Counted from the first letter of the stretch, positions 7,334 to 14,884 are shown. The stretch: 20,545 bases of DNA from an uncultured Oscillibacter sp. (GCA_904393855.1 CAJFNE010000012.1:1-20545); one strand, 5' to 3'. Numbers and translations are program-made. Notes: generated by a model from the letters alone, not told the origin.

Positions 7334-8290
7334 ATGCTGGTCTCCATCATCGTACCCTGCTATAACGAGGAGGAGGCGCTGCCCTTCTTCCTGGACGCCA
7401 TCCAACAGACGGAGGCGGAGATGACCGCCGCCTATGGCTGTGACTTCGAGCTGCTGTTCGTCAACGACGGCTCCCGGGACAACACCCTGGAGGTCCTGCG
7501 GAGCTTTGCCGGGCCGGGGGTGCGGTATCTGTCTTTCTCCCGGAACTTCGGCAAGGAGGCGGCCATGTACGCCGGTCTCCAGCACGCCAGGGGGGACTAC
7601 GTGGCCATCATGGACGCGGATTTGCAGCACCCTCCGGAGATGCTCAAGGCTATGTATGAGGGACTGCAGACCGGCGCATATGACTGCGTGGCTGCCCGGC
7701 GGGAGAGCCGGAAGGGGGAGCCCCCGGTCCGCAGCTTCTTCGCCCGGTGCTTCTACCGCCTCATCAACAGGATTTCCGACACGGAGATCGTGGACGGCGC
7801 CTGCGACTTCCGCATGATGACCCGGCCGGTGGTGAACGCGATCTTGTCTCTGGGGGAGTATAACCGCTTCTCCAAGGGGATCTTCGGCTGGGTGGGCTTC
7901 CGCACGAAATGGCTGCCCTATGAGAACGTGGCGCGGGTGGCAGGGGAGACCAAGTGGTCCTTCTGGCAGCTGCTGCTCTACTCCATCCAGGGGATCGTGG
8001 GCTTTTCCACCGTGCCGCTGGCCCTGGCCTCCGTGCTGGGGCTGGTGCTGTGCCTGCTGTCGCTGCTGATGGTGGTGTATATCATCATCAAGACGTTGCT
8101 CTTCGGGGACCCGGTGGGCGGCTGGCCGTCCCTGGCGTGCATGGTGATGTTCATGGGGGGCATCCAGCTCTTCTGCATGGGCATCCTGGGGCAGTACCTG
8201 GCCAAGACGTATCTGGAGACCAAGCGCCGCCCCATCTATATCCTGGCGGAGACCGACGAGGAGAATCCCCATGGCGGACAAGAAGCATAA
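7334..8290 (+). CDS. gtrB: GtrB/DPM1-like family 2 glycosyltransferase (bactoprenol-phosphate sugar transferase)
   Basis: The 318-aa protein has an N-terminal GT2 (GT-A fold) domain and two C-terminal membrane helices (~226-254 and ~265-290). Visible motifs are VPCYNEEEALP (8-18), VNDGSRDNT (43-51), the metal-binding DAD within MDADLQHPPE (93-102), and SRNFGKEAAMYAG (69-81). All are typical of GtrB, CsbB and YkoT-type enzymes. These transfer a sugar from a nucleotide donor to undecaprenyl phosphate on the cytoplasmic face. It sits between the GtrII-like and GtrA-like genes, and its last 20 bases overlap gtrA, so translation is probably coupled. The ribosome binding region GAGGTGAGGG precedes the ATG. 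The sugar could be glucose, GlcNAc or another hexose. Confidence 0.9.
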   Translation: MLVSIIVPCYNEEEALPFFLDAIQQTEAEMTAAYGCDFELLFVNDGSRDNTLEVLRSFAGPGVRYLSFSRNFGKEAAMYAGLQHARGDYVAIMDADLQHPPEMLKAMYEGLQTGAYDCVAARRESRKGEPPVRSFFARCFYRLINRISDTEIVDGACDFRMMTRPVVNAILSLGEYNRFSKGIFGWVGFRTKWLPYENVARVAGETKWSFWQLLLYSIQGIVGFSTVPLALASVLGLVLCLLSLLMVVYIIIKTLLFGDPVGGWPSLACMVMFMGGIQLFCMGILGQYLAKTYLETKRRPIYILAETDEENPHGGQEA

Positions 8291-8684
8291 ACTCATTGAC
8301 AGCACGGTGCCCCGGTTTTTGCTGGTGGGCATCATCAACACCCTGGTGGGCTGCGGGGCCATGTTTTTGCTCTACAACCTGGCCCACTGGTCCTACTGGC
8401 TGTCCTCCGCCGCCAACTACGTGCTGGGGGGCATCGTCAGCTTTTTCCTGAATAAGTACTTCACCTTCCGCAGGCGGGAGTGGTCCTGGGGACAGGTGGC
8501 CCGGTTCGCCCTGAACGTGGCGGTGTGCTGGCTGCTGGCCTACGGGCTGGCCAAGCCCCTGGTGCTGTGGGCGCTGTCGGGCCGAGAGGTATGGATTCAG
8601 GAGAATGTGGCGATGCTGGTGGGGATGTGCCTGTACACGGCGCTGAACTACCTGGGCCAGCGGTTCTTCGCCTTTCGGAAGTGA
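8271..8684 (+). CDS. gtrA: GtrA-family membrane protein (putative lipid-linked sugar flippase)
   Basis: This 137-aa protein has four predicted membrane helices. The GtrA-family text is RFLLVGIINTLVGCGAMF in helix 1 and ANYVLGGIVSFFLNKYFTF at the end of helix 2, the latter being the most conserved part of the family. GtrA proteins are thought to flip undecaprenyl-phosphate-sugar to the outer face so that a GtrII-type enzyme can use it. The start overlaps the end of the GT2 gene by 20 bases in another frame. The stop falls 2 bases before the -35 of the trpS promoter, and no terminator separates the operons, so read-through into trpS is possible. Confidence 0.9.
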   Translation: MADKKHKLIDSTVPRFLLVGIINTLVGCGAMFLLYNLAHWSYWLSSAANYVLGGIVSFFLNKYFTFRRREWSWGQVARFALNVAVCWLLAYGLAKPLVLWALSGREVWIQENVAMLVGMCLYTALNYLGQRFFAFRK

Positions 8685-8686
8685 CG

Positions 8687-8715
8687 TTGCACTTTCCGGA
8701 CAAGCCTGCTATAAT
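8687..8715 (+). promoter_or_regulatory. Promoter of the trpS operon
   Basis: TTGCAC (8687-8692), a 17-bp spacer and a perfect TATAAT (8710-8715) with an extended TG at 8707-8708. The leader to trpS is ~90 bases, with a small GCGG-AGAG-CCGC hairpin. It carries no T-box motif. Confidence 0.8.
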
Positions 8716-8812
8716 AAACCAATATGACCAAATTCCGGCGGCGGAGAGCCGCGGGTGGGAATTGAAATTTGAACCGTCCCGGCGGGGGCGGGAAATGTCG
8801 AGGTGCGATTCT

Positions 8813-9814
8813 ATGGAAGAACAGAAAAAGCGGATTTTGAGCGGCATCCAGCCCTCCGGCGATTTGACGCTGGGTTCCTATCTGGGGGCCATCAAGAACT
8901 GGGCGGCCCTGGCCGACGAGTATGACTGCTATTACATGCTGGCGGACATGCACACCATCACGGTGCGCCAGGTGCCCGCGGACCTGCGGCGGCACACCCT
9001 GACCCAGGTGGCGGCCTATATCGCCAGCGGCCTGGACCCGGAGAAGAACGTGCTCTTCGTCCAGTCCCATGTGCCGGCCCACGCCCAGTTGGGCTGGGTG
9101 CTGGACTGCTACACCATGTTCGGCGAGCTCTCCCGGATGACCCAGTTCAAGGATAAGTCCGCCAAGAACGCCGACAATATCAACGCCGGCCTCTTCACCT
9201 ATCCGGCCCTGATGGCCGCCGACATCCTGCTCTACCAGGCGGACCTGGTGCCCGTGGGCGGCGACCAGAAGCAGCATGTGGAGATCTGCCGGGACATCGC
9301 GAACCGCTTCAACGGCATCTACGGCGACGTGTTCAAGATTCCGGAGCCCTATATCCCCCAGGTGGGCGCCCGGGTGATGAGCCTCACCACCCCGGAGAAG
9401 AAAATGAGCAAGTCCGACAGCGACCAGAACGGCTGCGTCTACATGCTGGAAAAGCCTGAGGACATCCTGCGCAAGTTCAAGAAGGCCGTCACCGACTCCG
9501 AGGCCAGCGTCCGCTATGACCCGGCCAATAAGCCCGGCGTGTCCAACCTGATGCAGATCTACTCCGTGGCCACCGGGGAGGACTTCGCCGCCATCGAGCG
9601 GGAGTTCGCCGGCCGCGGTTACGGCGACTTCAAGCAGGCGGTGGGCGAGGCCGTGGTGGAGCTGCTGCGGCCCATCCGGGAGGAGACGGAGCGCCTTCTG
9701 GCGGACAAGGCCTATCTGGAGAGCGTCTACCGCGCCGGCGCGGAGAAGGCGTCCTACGTGGCGAACCGCACCCTGAGCAAGGTTTACAAAAAAGTGGGCT
9801 TCCTGGCCCGCTGA
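8813..9814 (+). CDS. trpS: Tryptophan--tRNA ligase
   Basis: This 333-aa class I synthetase charges tRNA-Trp. The HIGH-equivalent is LTLGSYLGA (18-26), and the KMSKS loop reads KKMSKSDSD (196-204). The tryptophan-pocket segments QFKDKS and VPVGGDQKQH are also recognisable. Length matches bacterial TrpRS. The ATG at 8813 is chosen for GAGGTG 7 bases upstream (8800-8805); an in-frame ATG at 8795 would add six residues. It is the first gene of an operon that continues 13 bp later into envelope-polymer genes, so it may share their regulation. No T-box precedes it, unlike valS in this same window. Confidence 0.97.
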   Translation: MEEQKKRILSGIQPSGDLTLGSYLGAIKNWAALADEYDCYYMLADMHTITVRQVPADLRRHTLTQVAAYIASGLDPEKNVLFVQSHVPAHAQLGWVLDCYTMFGELSRMTQFKDKSAKNADNINAGLFTYPALMAADILLYQADLVPVGGDQKQHVEICRDIANRFNGIYGDVFKIPEPYIPQVGARVMSLTTPEKKMSKSDSDQNGCVYMLEKPEDILRKFKKAVTDSEASVRYDPANKPGVSNLMQIYSVATGEDFAAIEREFAGRGYGDFKQAVGEAVVELLRPIREETERLLADKAYLESVYRAGAEKASYVANRTLSKVYKKVGFLAR

Positions 9815-9827
9815 CGGAGGAGTCGGT

Positions 9828-11015
9828 ATGCCTATTGATAACCAGCTGATCGTCTACGTGGTGCTGGCGCTGCTGGTGGCTCTGGTGATCAGCTTTCTCG
9901 CCACGCCGGTGGTAAAGACCTTTGCCTACAAGGTGGGGGCCATCGACGTGCCCAAGGACAACCGCCGGATGCACAAGGTGCCCATCCCCCGCCTGGGGGG
10001 CCTGGCCATCTTCATCGGCTTCATGGTCAGCGTGCTGCTGTTCGTGCCCATCACGCCGGAGATGCGCAGCATCCTCCTGGGCGCGGTAATCATCGTGGTG
10101 CTGGGCGTGGTGGACGACATCATGGCCCTGCCCGCCATGCTGAAATTCGTGGTGCAGATCATCGCGGCCCTGATCCCCGCCCTGGGGGGCGTGCGGATTC
10201 TGGCATTTTCCAACCCCAACATCTTCTCCGACAATCTCTACTGGGTGCTGGACGGCCTGTCCATCCCCATCACGGTGCTTTGGATCGTGGGAATCACCAA
10301 CTCCGTAAACCTGATCGACGGCCTGGACGGTCTGGCCAACGGCGTCTCCGCCATCTCCGCCACCACCATGCTGCTGATCGCCCTGCTGATCTCCGAGGCT
10401 CAGGTGGCCCTGGTGATGGCGGCGCTGGTGGGGGCCTGCGTGGGCTTCATGCCCTATAACTTAAACCCCGCCAAGATGTTTATGGGGGACACGGGAGCCA
10501 CTTTCCTGGGGTATATCCTGGCTACCATGTCCATCCAGGGACTATTCAAGTACTACGCGCTGATCTCCTTCGTGGTGCCTTTCCTGATCCTGGGGCTGCC
10601 CATCTTCGACACGGCCTTCGCTTTCATCCGCCGCATCGCCCACGGGCAGAGTCCCATGCACGCGGATCGGAGCCACATCCACCACCGGCTCATCGACATG
10701 GGGCTGAGCCAGAAGCAGGCGGTGGCCACGCTGTACGTGATTTCCGCCATCCTGGGTCTCTCCGCCGTGGTGCTGACCACCAGCGGCGAGCAGCGGGCCA
10801 TGCTGTTCTTCGTGGCGCTGTGCATCGTGGCGGTGGTGGCCGCTCGGGTGGTATTCCCCAAGGAGGTCAAGGAGGAGCTCCACGAGGAGCTGGAGGAGCT
10901 GCGGGAGCACGGCCGCCACGGGGAGCATGCGCCCCGATCGGACGCCCCGGCGGATTCCCCGGACCCCTCCGCCCAGGAGATGGAGCCGCCCGCTCAGAAA
11001 GATGAGGAGACGTAA
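9828..11015 (+). CDS. tagO: Undecaprenyl-phosphate GlcNAc-1-phosphate transferase (TagO/WecA family)
   Basis: This 395-aa polytopic enzyme starts lipid-linked polymer synthesis by moving GlcNAc-1-phosphate from UDP-GlcNAc to undecaprenyl phosphate at the inner leaflet. PNPT-superfamily motifs are all present: KDNRRMHKVPIPRLGG (43-58), VVDDIMALP (94-102) with the aspartate pair, NLIDGLDGLANG (161-172), MFMGDTGATFLG (217-228), and the histidine-rich loop HADRSHIHHRL (278-288), typical of the WecA/TagO branch rather than MraY. About 50 residues after the last helix form a highly charged, mostly acidic, proline-containing tail. The gene directly abuts the UDP-GlcNAc 2-epimerase gene, which fits a teichoic-acid-like or other secondary wall polymer. 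The polymer itself is unknown. Confidence 0.92.
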   Translation: MPIDNQLIVYVVLALLVALVISFLATPVVKTFAYKVGAIDVPKDNRRMHKVPIPRLGGLAIFIGFMVSVLLFVPITPEMRSILLGAVIIVVLGVVDDIMALPAMLKFVVQIIAALIPALGGVRILAFSNPNIFSDNLYWVLDGLSIPITVLWIVGITNSVNLIDGLDGLANGVSAISATTMLLIALLISEAQVALVMAALVGACVGFMPYNLNPAKMFMGDTGATFLGYILATMSIQGLFKYYALISFVVPFLILGLPIFDTAFAFIRRIAHGQSPMHADRSHIHHRLIDMGLSQKQAVATLYVISAILGLSAVVLTTSGEQRAMLFFVALCIVAVVAARVVFPKEVKEELHEELEELREHGRHGEHAPRSDAPADSPDPSAQEMEPPAQKDEET

Positions 11016-12176
11016 ATGGACAAGCTTCGGATTCTCAGCGTCTTCGGCACCCGGCCGGAGGCGATCAAAATGTGTCCCCTGGTGCGGGAGCTGGCGGGGC
11101 GGGAGGAGATCGAGAGCCTCTGCTGCGTGACGGCCCAGCACCGCCAGATGCTGGACAGTGTGCTGGAGGTCTTTCACGTGCAGCCGGACTGGGACCTGGA
11201 CATCATGACCCCCCGGCAGACCCTCTCCACCATCACCAGCAAGTGCCTCATCGGCATGGACGAGGCCATCGACGCCTTGAAGCCGGACATGATCCTGGTC
11301 CACGGGGACACCTCCACCACCTTCGCGGGGGCCCTCTCGGCATTCTACCACCAGGTGCCGGTAGGGCACGTGGAGGCAGGCCTCCGAACCTATGACAAGT
11401 ATTCCCCCTTTCCGGAGGAGATGAACCGTAGGCTGGTCTCCTCCATCGCGGACCTGCACTTCTGCCCCACGGAGAACAACCGGGCGAACCTCCTGCGGGA
11501 GGGGATCACGGAGGGGCTGTTCGTCACCGGCAACACGGTGATCGACGCCCTGAGTACCACCGTGCGGGAGGATTACCGCTTCTCCACCGAGGAGCTGAAC
11601 CGCCTGCCCTACGGGGAGAAGAAGATCCTGCTGGTTACCTGCCACCGGCGGGAGAACTACGGCGAACCCATGCGCAACATCATGCTGGCCCTGCGGCAGA
11701 TCGCCGAGGAGAACCGGGACGTGGAGCTGGTCTACCCGGTCCACCTGAGCCCGGTGGTGCGGGAGGCGGTGGACCAATACCTGCGGGGTGCGCCCCGGGT
11801 TCATCTCATCGACCCGCTGCCGGCGGATGAGATGCACAACCTTATGGCCCGGTGCCACCTGGTGCTGACGGACTCCGGCGGCCTCCAGGAGGAGGCGCCC
11901 GCCCTGGGGAAGCCTGTCCTGGTGCTGCGCCGGGAGACGGAGCGGCCGGAGGCCGTGGCCGCCGGCACCGTGAAGCTGGCGGGCGTGGTGCAGGACGACA
12001 TCGTTACCATGACGGAGCGGCTGCTCCGGGATCAAAACGCCTACGCTGCCATGGCCCACGCGGTGAATCCGTACGGTGACGGCCAGGCTTGCCGGCGGAT
12101 CGCGGATGCGATCCTGTGGCATTTCAGACTGCGGGCCGAACCGCCGGAGGAATTCGGAACATCACTGGGCGCATAG
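11016..12176 (+). CDS. wecB: Non-hydrolysing UDP-N-acetylglucosamine 2-epimerase
   Basis: This 386-aa cytoplasmic enzyme interconverts UDP-GlcNAc and UDP-ManNAc. Family motifs: FGTRPEAIKM (10-19), HGDTSTT, GHVEAGLRT, FPEEMNRRLV and the CHRRENYGEP loop. These hold the acidic and histidine residues used for anti-elimination of UDP. A GGLQEE/LRRETERPE stretch near the C terminus matches the UDP-binding site. Its ATG follows the tagO stop codon with no gap, and the Shine-Dalgarno GAGGAGA lies inside tagO, so the two are coupled. Tagged mnaA in Gram-positives, where ManNAc feeds teichoic-acid linkage units; no TagA-like ManNAc transferase is present in this window. Confidence 0.95.
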   Translation: MDKLRILSVFGTRPEAIKMCPLVRELAGREEIESLCCVTAQHRQMLDSVLEVFHVQPDWDLDIMTPRQTLSTITSKCLIGMDEAIDALKPDMILVHGDTSTTFAGALSAFYHQVPVGHVEAGLRTYDKYSPFPEEMNRRLVSSIADLHFCPTENNRANLLREGITEGLFVTGNTVIDALSTTVREDYRFSTEELNRLPYGEKKILLVTCHRRENYGEPMRNIMLALRQIAEENRDVELVYPVHLSPVVREAVDQYLRGAPRVHLIDPLPADEMHNLMARCHLVLTDSGGLQEEAPALGKPVLVLRRETERPEAVAAGTVKLAGVVQDDIVTMTERLLRDQNAYAAMAHAVNPYGDGQACRRIADAILWHFRLRAEPPEEFGTSLGA

Positions 12177-12206
12177 CGCGGACCGCATGAGGAAAGGGGG
12201 AGGGGA

Positions 12207-12941
12207 ATGGACAAGCGAAAGCTGAGCTGGATCACCTGGAGCTTCGTAGTGCTGACGGTGCTGGTGCTGGCGATGATGCTGGCCAATACCCTCCGCAGCC
12301 CTGTGGAGATCGTGCTGCCGGATACCAGCACCCCCTCGGACACCGGGGAGGGGACGCTGAGCGAGGCCGGCGATATGGCGGTGGTGGAGGTAGCTCCCTC
12401 CACGGTGCAGGCGGCCATCGCCACCTTGGCCCGGCCGGAGGCCTACCGCCGGACCCTGACCATTGAGCAGATCTGGAGCGGCGGCAGCAGCTCCTATGAG
12501 ATCGCGGAGACCGTCAGAGGGTCCTGGACCCGCACGGACCGCACCATGCCGGACGGCCGGGTGCGCCACACCATCACGGGCCCGGAGGACGTGTATATCT
12601 GGTACAACAGAGAGACGTCCATTTACCACGCCCCGGCGGGGGAGATCACCGCGGACAACGAGCTGCCCATCCCCACCTATGAGGACATTCTGGACCTGGA
12701 CCCGGAGACCATCACCGCGGCGGACTACCGGGACCTCACTGGCGTGAGCTGCATCTACACGGAGGCCCAGGAGGGGGAGTACACCCTGCGGTACTGGGTC
12801 AGCGTGGAGAGCGGGCTGCTGGTGTCGGCGGAAAAACTGTTCGGAGAGGACACCGTCTACCGGATGACGGCCCTGACCGTGGACCAGTCGGAGCCCACGG
12901 AGGCGGAATTCACCCTGCCGGACGGCACCGTGCTGGGGTGA
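12207..12941 (+). CDS. Membrane-anchored exported protein of unknown function
   Basis: The 244-aa product has a short basic N terminus (MDKRK), one membrane helix (~9-28) and an extracytoplasmic domain. A Thr/Ser/acidic linker (~38-60) leads to a beta-rich region with alternating polar and aromatic residues, such as YIWYNRETSIYHAP and YTLRYWVSVESGLLVSAEKL. That pattern recalls LolA/LolB-like or outer-membrane lipoprotein-sorting folds found in Firmicute surface proteins. This is a fold guess, not a family match. It has no lipobox cysteine, so it is a signal-anchor protein rather than a lipoprotein. It is the last gene of the trpS-tagO-wecB unit, with a strong GGGGGAGGGG ribosome binding site, and a terminator follows 27 bp after its stop. 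A role in surface-polymer assembly is suggested only by position. Confidence 0.8.
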   Translation: MDKRKLSWITWSFVVLTVLVLAMMLANTLRSPVEIVLPDTSTPSDTGEGTLSEAGDMAVVEVAPSTVQAAIATLARPEAYRRTLTIEQIWSGGSSSYEIAETVRGSWTRTDRTMPDGRVRHTITGPEDVYIWYNRETSIYHAPAGEITADNELPIPTYEDILDLDPETITAADYRDLTGVSCIYTEAQEGEYTLRYWVSVESGLLVSAEKLFGEDTVYRMTALTVDQSEPTEAEFTLPDGTVLG

Positions 12942-12968
12942 GGGTGATCCAGAGGGACTTTCAAAACG

Positions 12969-13005
12969 AACCAGCCAGGAGAGAGAAATCTCCTGGCTGG
13001 TTTCT
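12969..13005. terminator. Bidirectional terminator between convergent operons
   Basis: A perfect 14-bp stem, AACCAGCCAGGAGA (12969-12982) with TCTCCTGGCTGGTT (12989-13002), has a 6-base loop. T-rich sequence follows on the plus strand, and CGTTTTG follows on the minus strand. Confidence 0.85.
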
Positions 13006-13367
13006 TATAGGATCAGAAGCAGGCCCAGGGCCACCAGCAGCTCCTCGTCGGCGTCCTCCCGGAACAGAAAGAACAGCAGCACCAGCAGCAACAGGTCCCC
13101 GGTGTCCACGTGGTCCAGATGCAGCTGATCCAACAGATGCTGCAGAAACCCCGTCAGGCCGTCGGAGCGCGGTCCTCCCTCCGGCGGCGGAGGGGGAGGC
13201 CGCCGGTTCTGCCCCGGCGGCGGCTGGCCGTCCCGGGGGGGACCCTGGGGCGGCGGCGCGTGCTCTCCTCCGCCCCCTGGCGGCGGGGAGGTTCCCGGGG
13301 GCGGGCCCTCCTCCTGGGGAATCCGGGTGTAGACGCCCTGGTCGTTGCGGATATAGCGGTTATACAT
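13005..13367 (-). CDS. Uncharacterised proline-rich protein with acidic/hydrophobic C terminus
   Basis: The 120-aa product begins MYNRYIRNDQGVYTRIP, followed by ~50 residues rich in Pro and Gly (~20-67). The C-terminal ~50 residues are helical: a short amphipathic part (LTGFLQHLLDQLHLDH), then an acidic step DTGD, then two leucine/phenylalanine blocks (92-102 and 110-120) separated by REDADEE. The hydrophobic blocks are short for membrane spans and could be a hairpin or an oligomerisation element. The ATG at 13367 is chosen because AAGGTGG lies 6 bases upstream; it overlaps the stop of the preceding gene by 8 bases. A GTG at 13376 is a weaker alternative. I do not recognise a named family. 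It is the last of a three-gene set and shares the Pro-rich style of the preceding gene. Confidence 0.75.
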   Translation of the reverse strand: MYNRYIRNDQGVYTRIPQEEGPPPGTSPPPGGGGEHAPPPQGPPRDGQPPPGQNRRPPPPPPEGGPRSDGLTGFLQHLLDQLHLDHVDTGDLLLLVLLFFLFREDADEELLVALGLLLIL

Positions 13368-13770
13368 GCCGTCCACCTTCCCATTCCGCCAGGAACTTCC
13401 TCCCGATATGGAAGAGCCGGGCCAGCTGCAGCGCCCGCTCGATTTTCTCCTGCCGCTCCGGCTTCAGGTAGGGCCGGAGGGCATACAGCAGCTGCCGGGC
13501 GTTGGAATCCTGCGCCCCGCCCAGCTCCTGGATCAGCGGCAGCAGCCGCATGAGCAGCTGGGGGTCCAGCCCGCCGGTCAGGGAGGAGAGCAGGCCGCTG
13601 CCTCCCGCCGCCGACGGCTGGGGCGGCGGAGGCGGCGCGGGCGGCGAGGATTGAGGCTGGTTCGCCGGCTGTTCCGTCCCGCCGCCCAGGGACTGGGCCA
13701 GCTGCATGATCTGGGCCATGGCGTCCGGATTGGACAGGATGCTGTTGAGCTTGTCGTCAAATTCCGCCAT
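13360..13770 (-). CDS. Uncharacterised helical protein with proline-rich linker
   Basis: The 136-aa product has three parts. Residues 1-30 form an N-terminal helical segment (DDKLNSILSNPDAMAQIMQL). Residues ~31-66 are a Pro/Gly/Ser linker with seven prolines in a row or nearly so. Residues 67-130 are a C-terminal helical domain containing LRPYLKPERQEKIERALQLA. It has no signal peptide or membrane segment. The SNPDAMAQIMQLAQ text resembles the NP...LMQSP repeats of the upstream 85-aa protein, so the two may share a small helical module. The GAGGTC ribosome binding site lies 6 bases before the ATG; a stronger AAGGAGG overlaps the upstream stop. The antisense frame is also open here, but it lacks such signals. 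Confidence 0.8.
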   Translation of the reverse strand: MAEFDDKLNSILSNPDAMAQIMQLAQSLGGGTEQPANQPQSSPPAPPPPPQPSAAGGSGLLSSLTGGLDPQLLMRLLPLIQELGGAQDSNARQLLYALRPYLKPERQEKIERALQLARLFHIGRKFLAEWEGGRHV

Positions 13771-13788
13771 AGCCGGACCTCGCCCTCC

Positions 13789-14046
13789 TTACTTCTGTAC
13801 CGCCCGGTTGATGCGCTCCACCAGAGCCGCCCCCTCGGGGCTCTGCATGAGCCGGTTGACCATCTCCGTGATCTGGGCTGGGTTGCCCTGGGCGGCGGCC
13901 TGGGCCGCCTGCTGCAGGCCCGCGCCCCGGTCGCCCTGGGTCAGCATCCGCAAAAGCGCCTGCCCGTCAGGGGACTGCATCAGGGAGCGCAGGGCCGCGG
14001 GGTTGCGCTTGAGCTGTTCCGCCAGCTGGGCCGTCATGTCGTTCAT
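13789..14046 (-). CDS. Small uncharacterised helical protein with internal duplication
   Basis: The 85-aa product is wholly helical in character, rich in Ala, Gln and Leu, with no signal peptide or membrane span. It contains two related units: NPAALRSLMQSPDGQALL (15-32) and NPAQITEMVNRLMQSPEGAAL (55-75). The shared core is NPA...LMQSP(D/E)G.AL. AGGAGG stands 6 bases before the ATG. The stop TAA is embedded in the AAGGAGG ahead of the next gene, so translation is probably coupled. A CATATACT sequence upstream (~14083-14094, minus strand) could be a -10 box for the three-gene unit, but no -35 is evident. Function unknown; such Asn-Pro helical repeats suggest protein binding. Confidence 0.75.
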   Translation of the reverse strand: MNDMTAQLAEQLKRNPAALRSLMQSPDGQALLRMLTQGDRGAGLQQAAQAAAQGNPAQITEMVNRLMQSPEGAALVERINRAVQK

Positions 14047-14106
14047 ATGGGTCCTCCTATCCCGCTGTGAGAAGTTGTTTCAAAGCAGTATATGACGGCC
14101 GGCGCG

Positions 14107-14135
14107 AAAAAGTGCCTGCGCATCCGCGCAGGCAC
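14107..14135 (-). terminator. Intrinsic terminator of nth
   Basis: Read on the minus strand, GTGCCTGCGC and GCGCAGGCAC form a perfect 10-bp stem with a 4-base loop, followed by TTTTT (complement of 14107-14111). It separates nth from the three-gene unit downstream. Confidence 0.85.
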
Positions 14136-14151
14136 CGAGGGATTGAGATCG

Positions 14152-14787
14152 TTACAGAGTTTTTCCCATGTCGCAGTCCGCCTTCAGGGGGCAGCCGGCG
14201 CACTGGGGACTCCGGGCGGTGCAGGTGTCCCGGCCGAAGAGCACCATCCGGTGGCAGAAGTTGTTAGACTCCTCCGGGGGGATGGATTCCCGCAACTGCC
14301 GCTCCACCTTGACGGGGTCCTTGGAGCCGTCGGTGATGCCCAGCCGCCCAGTGATGCGGATACAGTGGGTGTCGCAGACGTAGGCCGGCTGGCCGTAGAC
14401 GTCTCCTAAAATCAGGTTGGCGGTCTTGCGTCCCACGCCGGGCAGGGCCGTCAGCTCCTCCATGGTGCCGGGGACCTTGCCGCCGTGCTTTTCCAGGAGC
14501 TCCCGGGCGCAGGCCACGATGTCCCGGGCCTTGCCGTTATAGAAGCCGCAGGAGTGGATGTACTCGCCCACCTCTTTCGGGTCCGCCTCCGCGAAGCTCT
14601 CCAGGGTGGGAAAGCGGGCGTACAGGGCCGGCGTCACCTGGTTCACCCGCTCATCGGTACACTGGGCGGCCAGCCGCACGGCGAACAGCAGCTCGTAGTC
14701 CTTGTCGTACTGCAGGGAGCACAGGGAGTCGGGGTAGATGCCCTTCAGCGTCTCAATGATCCGCCCGATGGCGGCCTTGGATTTCAT
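14152..14787 (-). CDS. nth: Endonuclease III (DNA glycosylase/AP lyase)
   Basis: This 211-aa base-excision repair enzyme removes oxidised pyrimidines and cleaves at abasic sites. The helix-hairpin-helix is LPGVGRKTA (115-123), with catalytic Lys121. The catalytic Asp139 lies in YVCDTHCIR. The [4Fe-4S] ligands are C189, C196, C199 and C205, in the correct C-x6-C-x2-C-x5-C spacing. The ATG at 14787 is preferred over an upstream start at 14817 because GAGGTGA lies 6 bases ahead of it. It is divergent from rarA and ends with its own terminator, so it is probably monocistronic. A TATGCT with an extended TG (~14813-14818 on the minus strand) is a plausible -10 box, without a clear -35. Confidence 0.95.
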   Translation of the reverse strand: MKSKAAIGRIIETLKGIYPDSLCSLQYDKDYELLFAVRLAAQCTDERVNQVTPALYARFPTLESFAEADPKEVGEYIHSCGFYNGKARDIVACARELLEKHGGKVPGTMEELTALPGVGRKTANLILGDVYGQPAYVCDTHCIRITGRLGITDGSKDPVKVERQLRESIPPEESNNFCHRMVLFGRDTCTARSPQCAGCPLKADCDMGKTL

Positions 14788-14884
14788 ACCAATCACCTCA
14801 CGGTGACAGCATACCACAAAATTCGACGTTTGGCGAGGGGAAAATGCAGCGGTCTTGAAAACTGCGGTCCCTGTGAAATAGGAC

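Noticed and set aside
8716..8812. T-box or trp attenuator ahead of trpS
   Set aside because: The leader is only ~90 bases, lacks an AGGGTGG-type motif and a terminator, and shows no tryptophan-rich leader peptide.
10542..12122. 526-codon open frame opposite tagO and the epimerase gene
   Set aside because: The plus strand carries two clear enzymes with all motifs. The minus frame has low-complexity His/Gln/Leu composition and no ribosome binding site.
13165..13330. GC-rich near-repetitive GGCGG/CCCGG stretch considered as a CRISPR or tandem repeat
   Set aside because: There are no regular repeat-spacer units; the bias comes from proline and glycine codons of the proline-rich protein.
13366..14095. 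Plus-strand open frames opposite the three small genes
   Set aside because: They lack ribosome binding sites and do not respect the terminators. The minus-strand frames have spaced Shine-Dalgarno sequences and coupled starts, so they are preferred, though this is the least certain strand call in the window.
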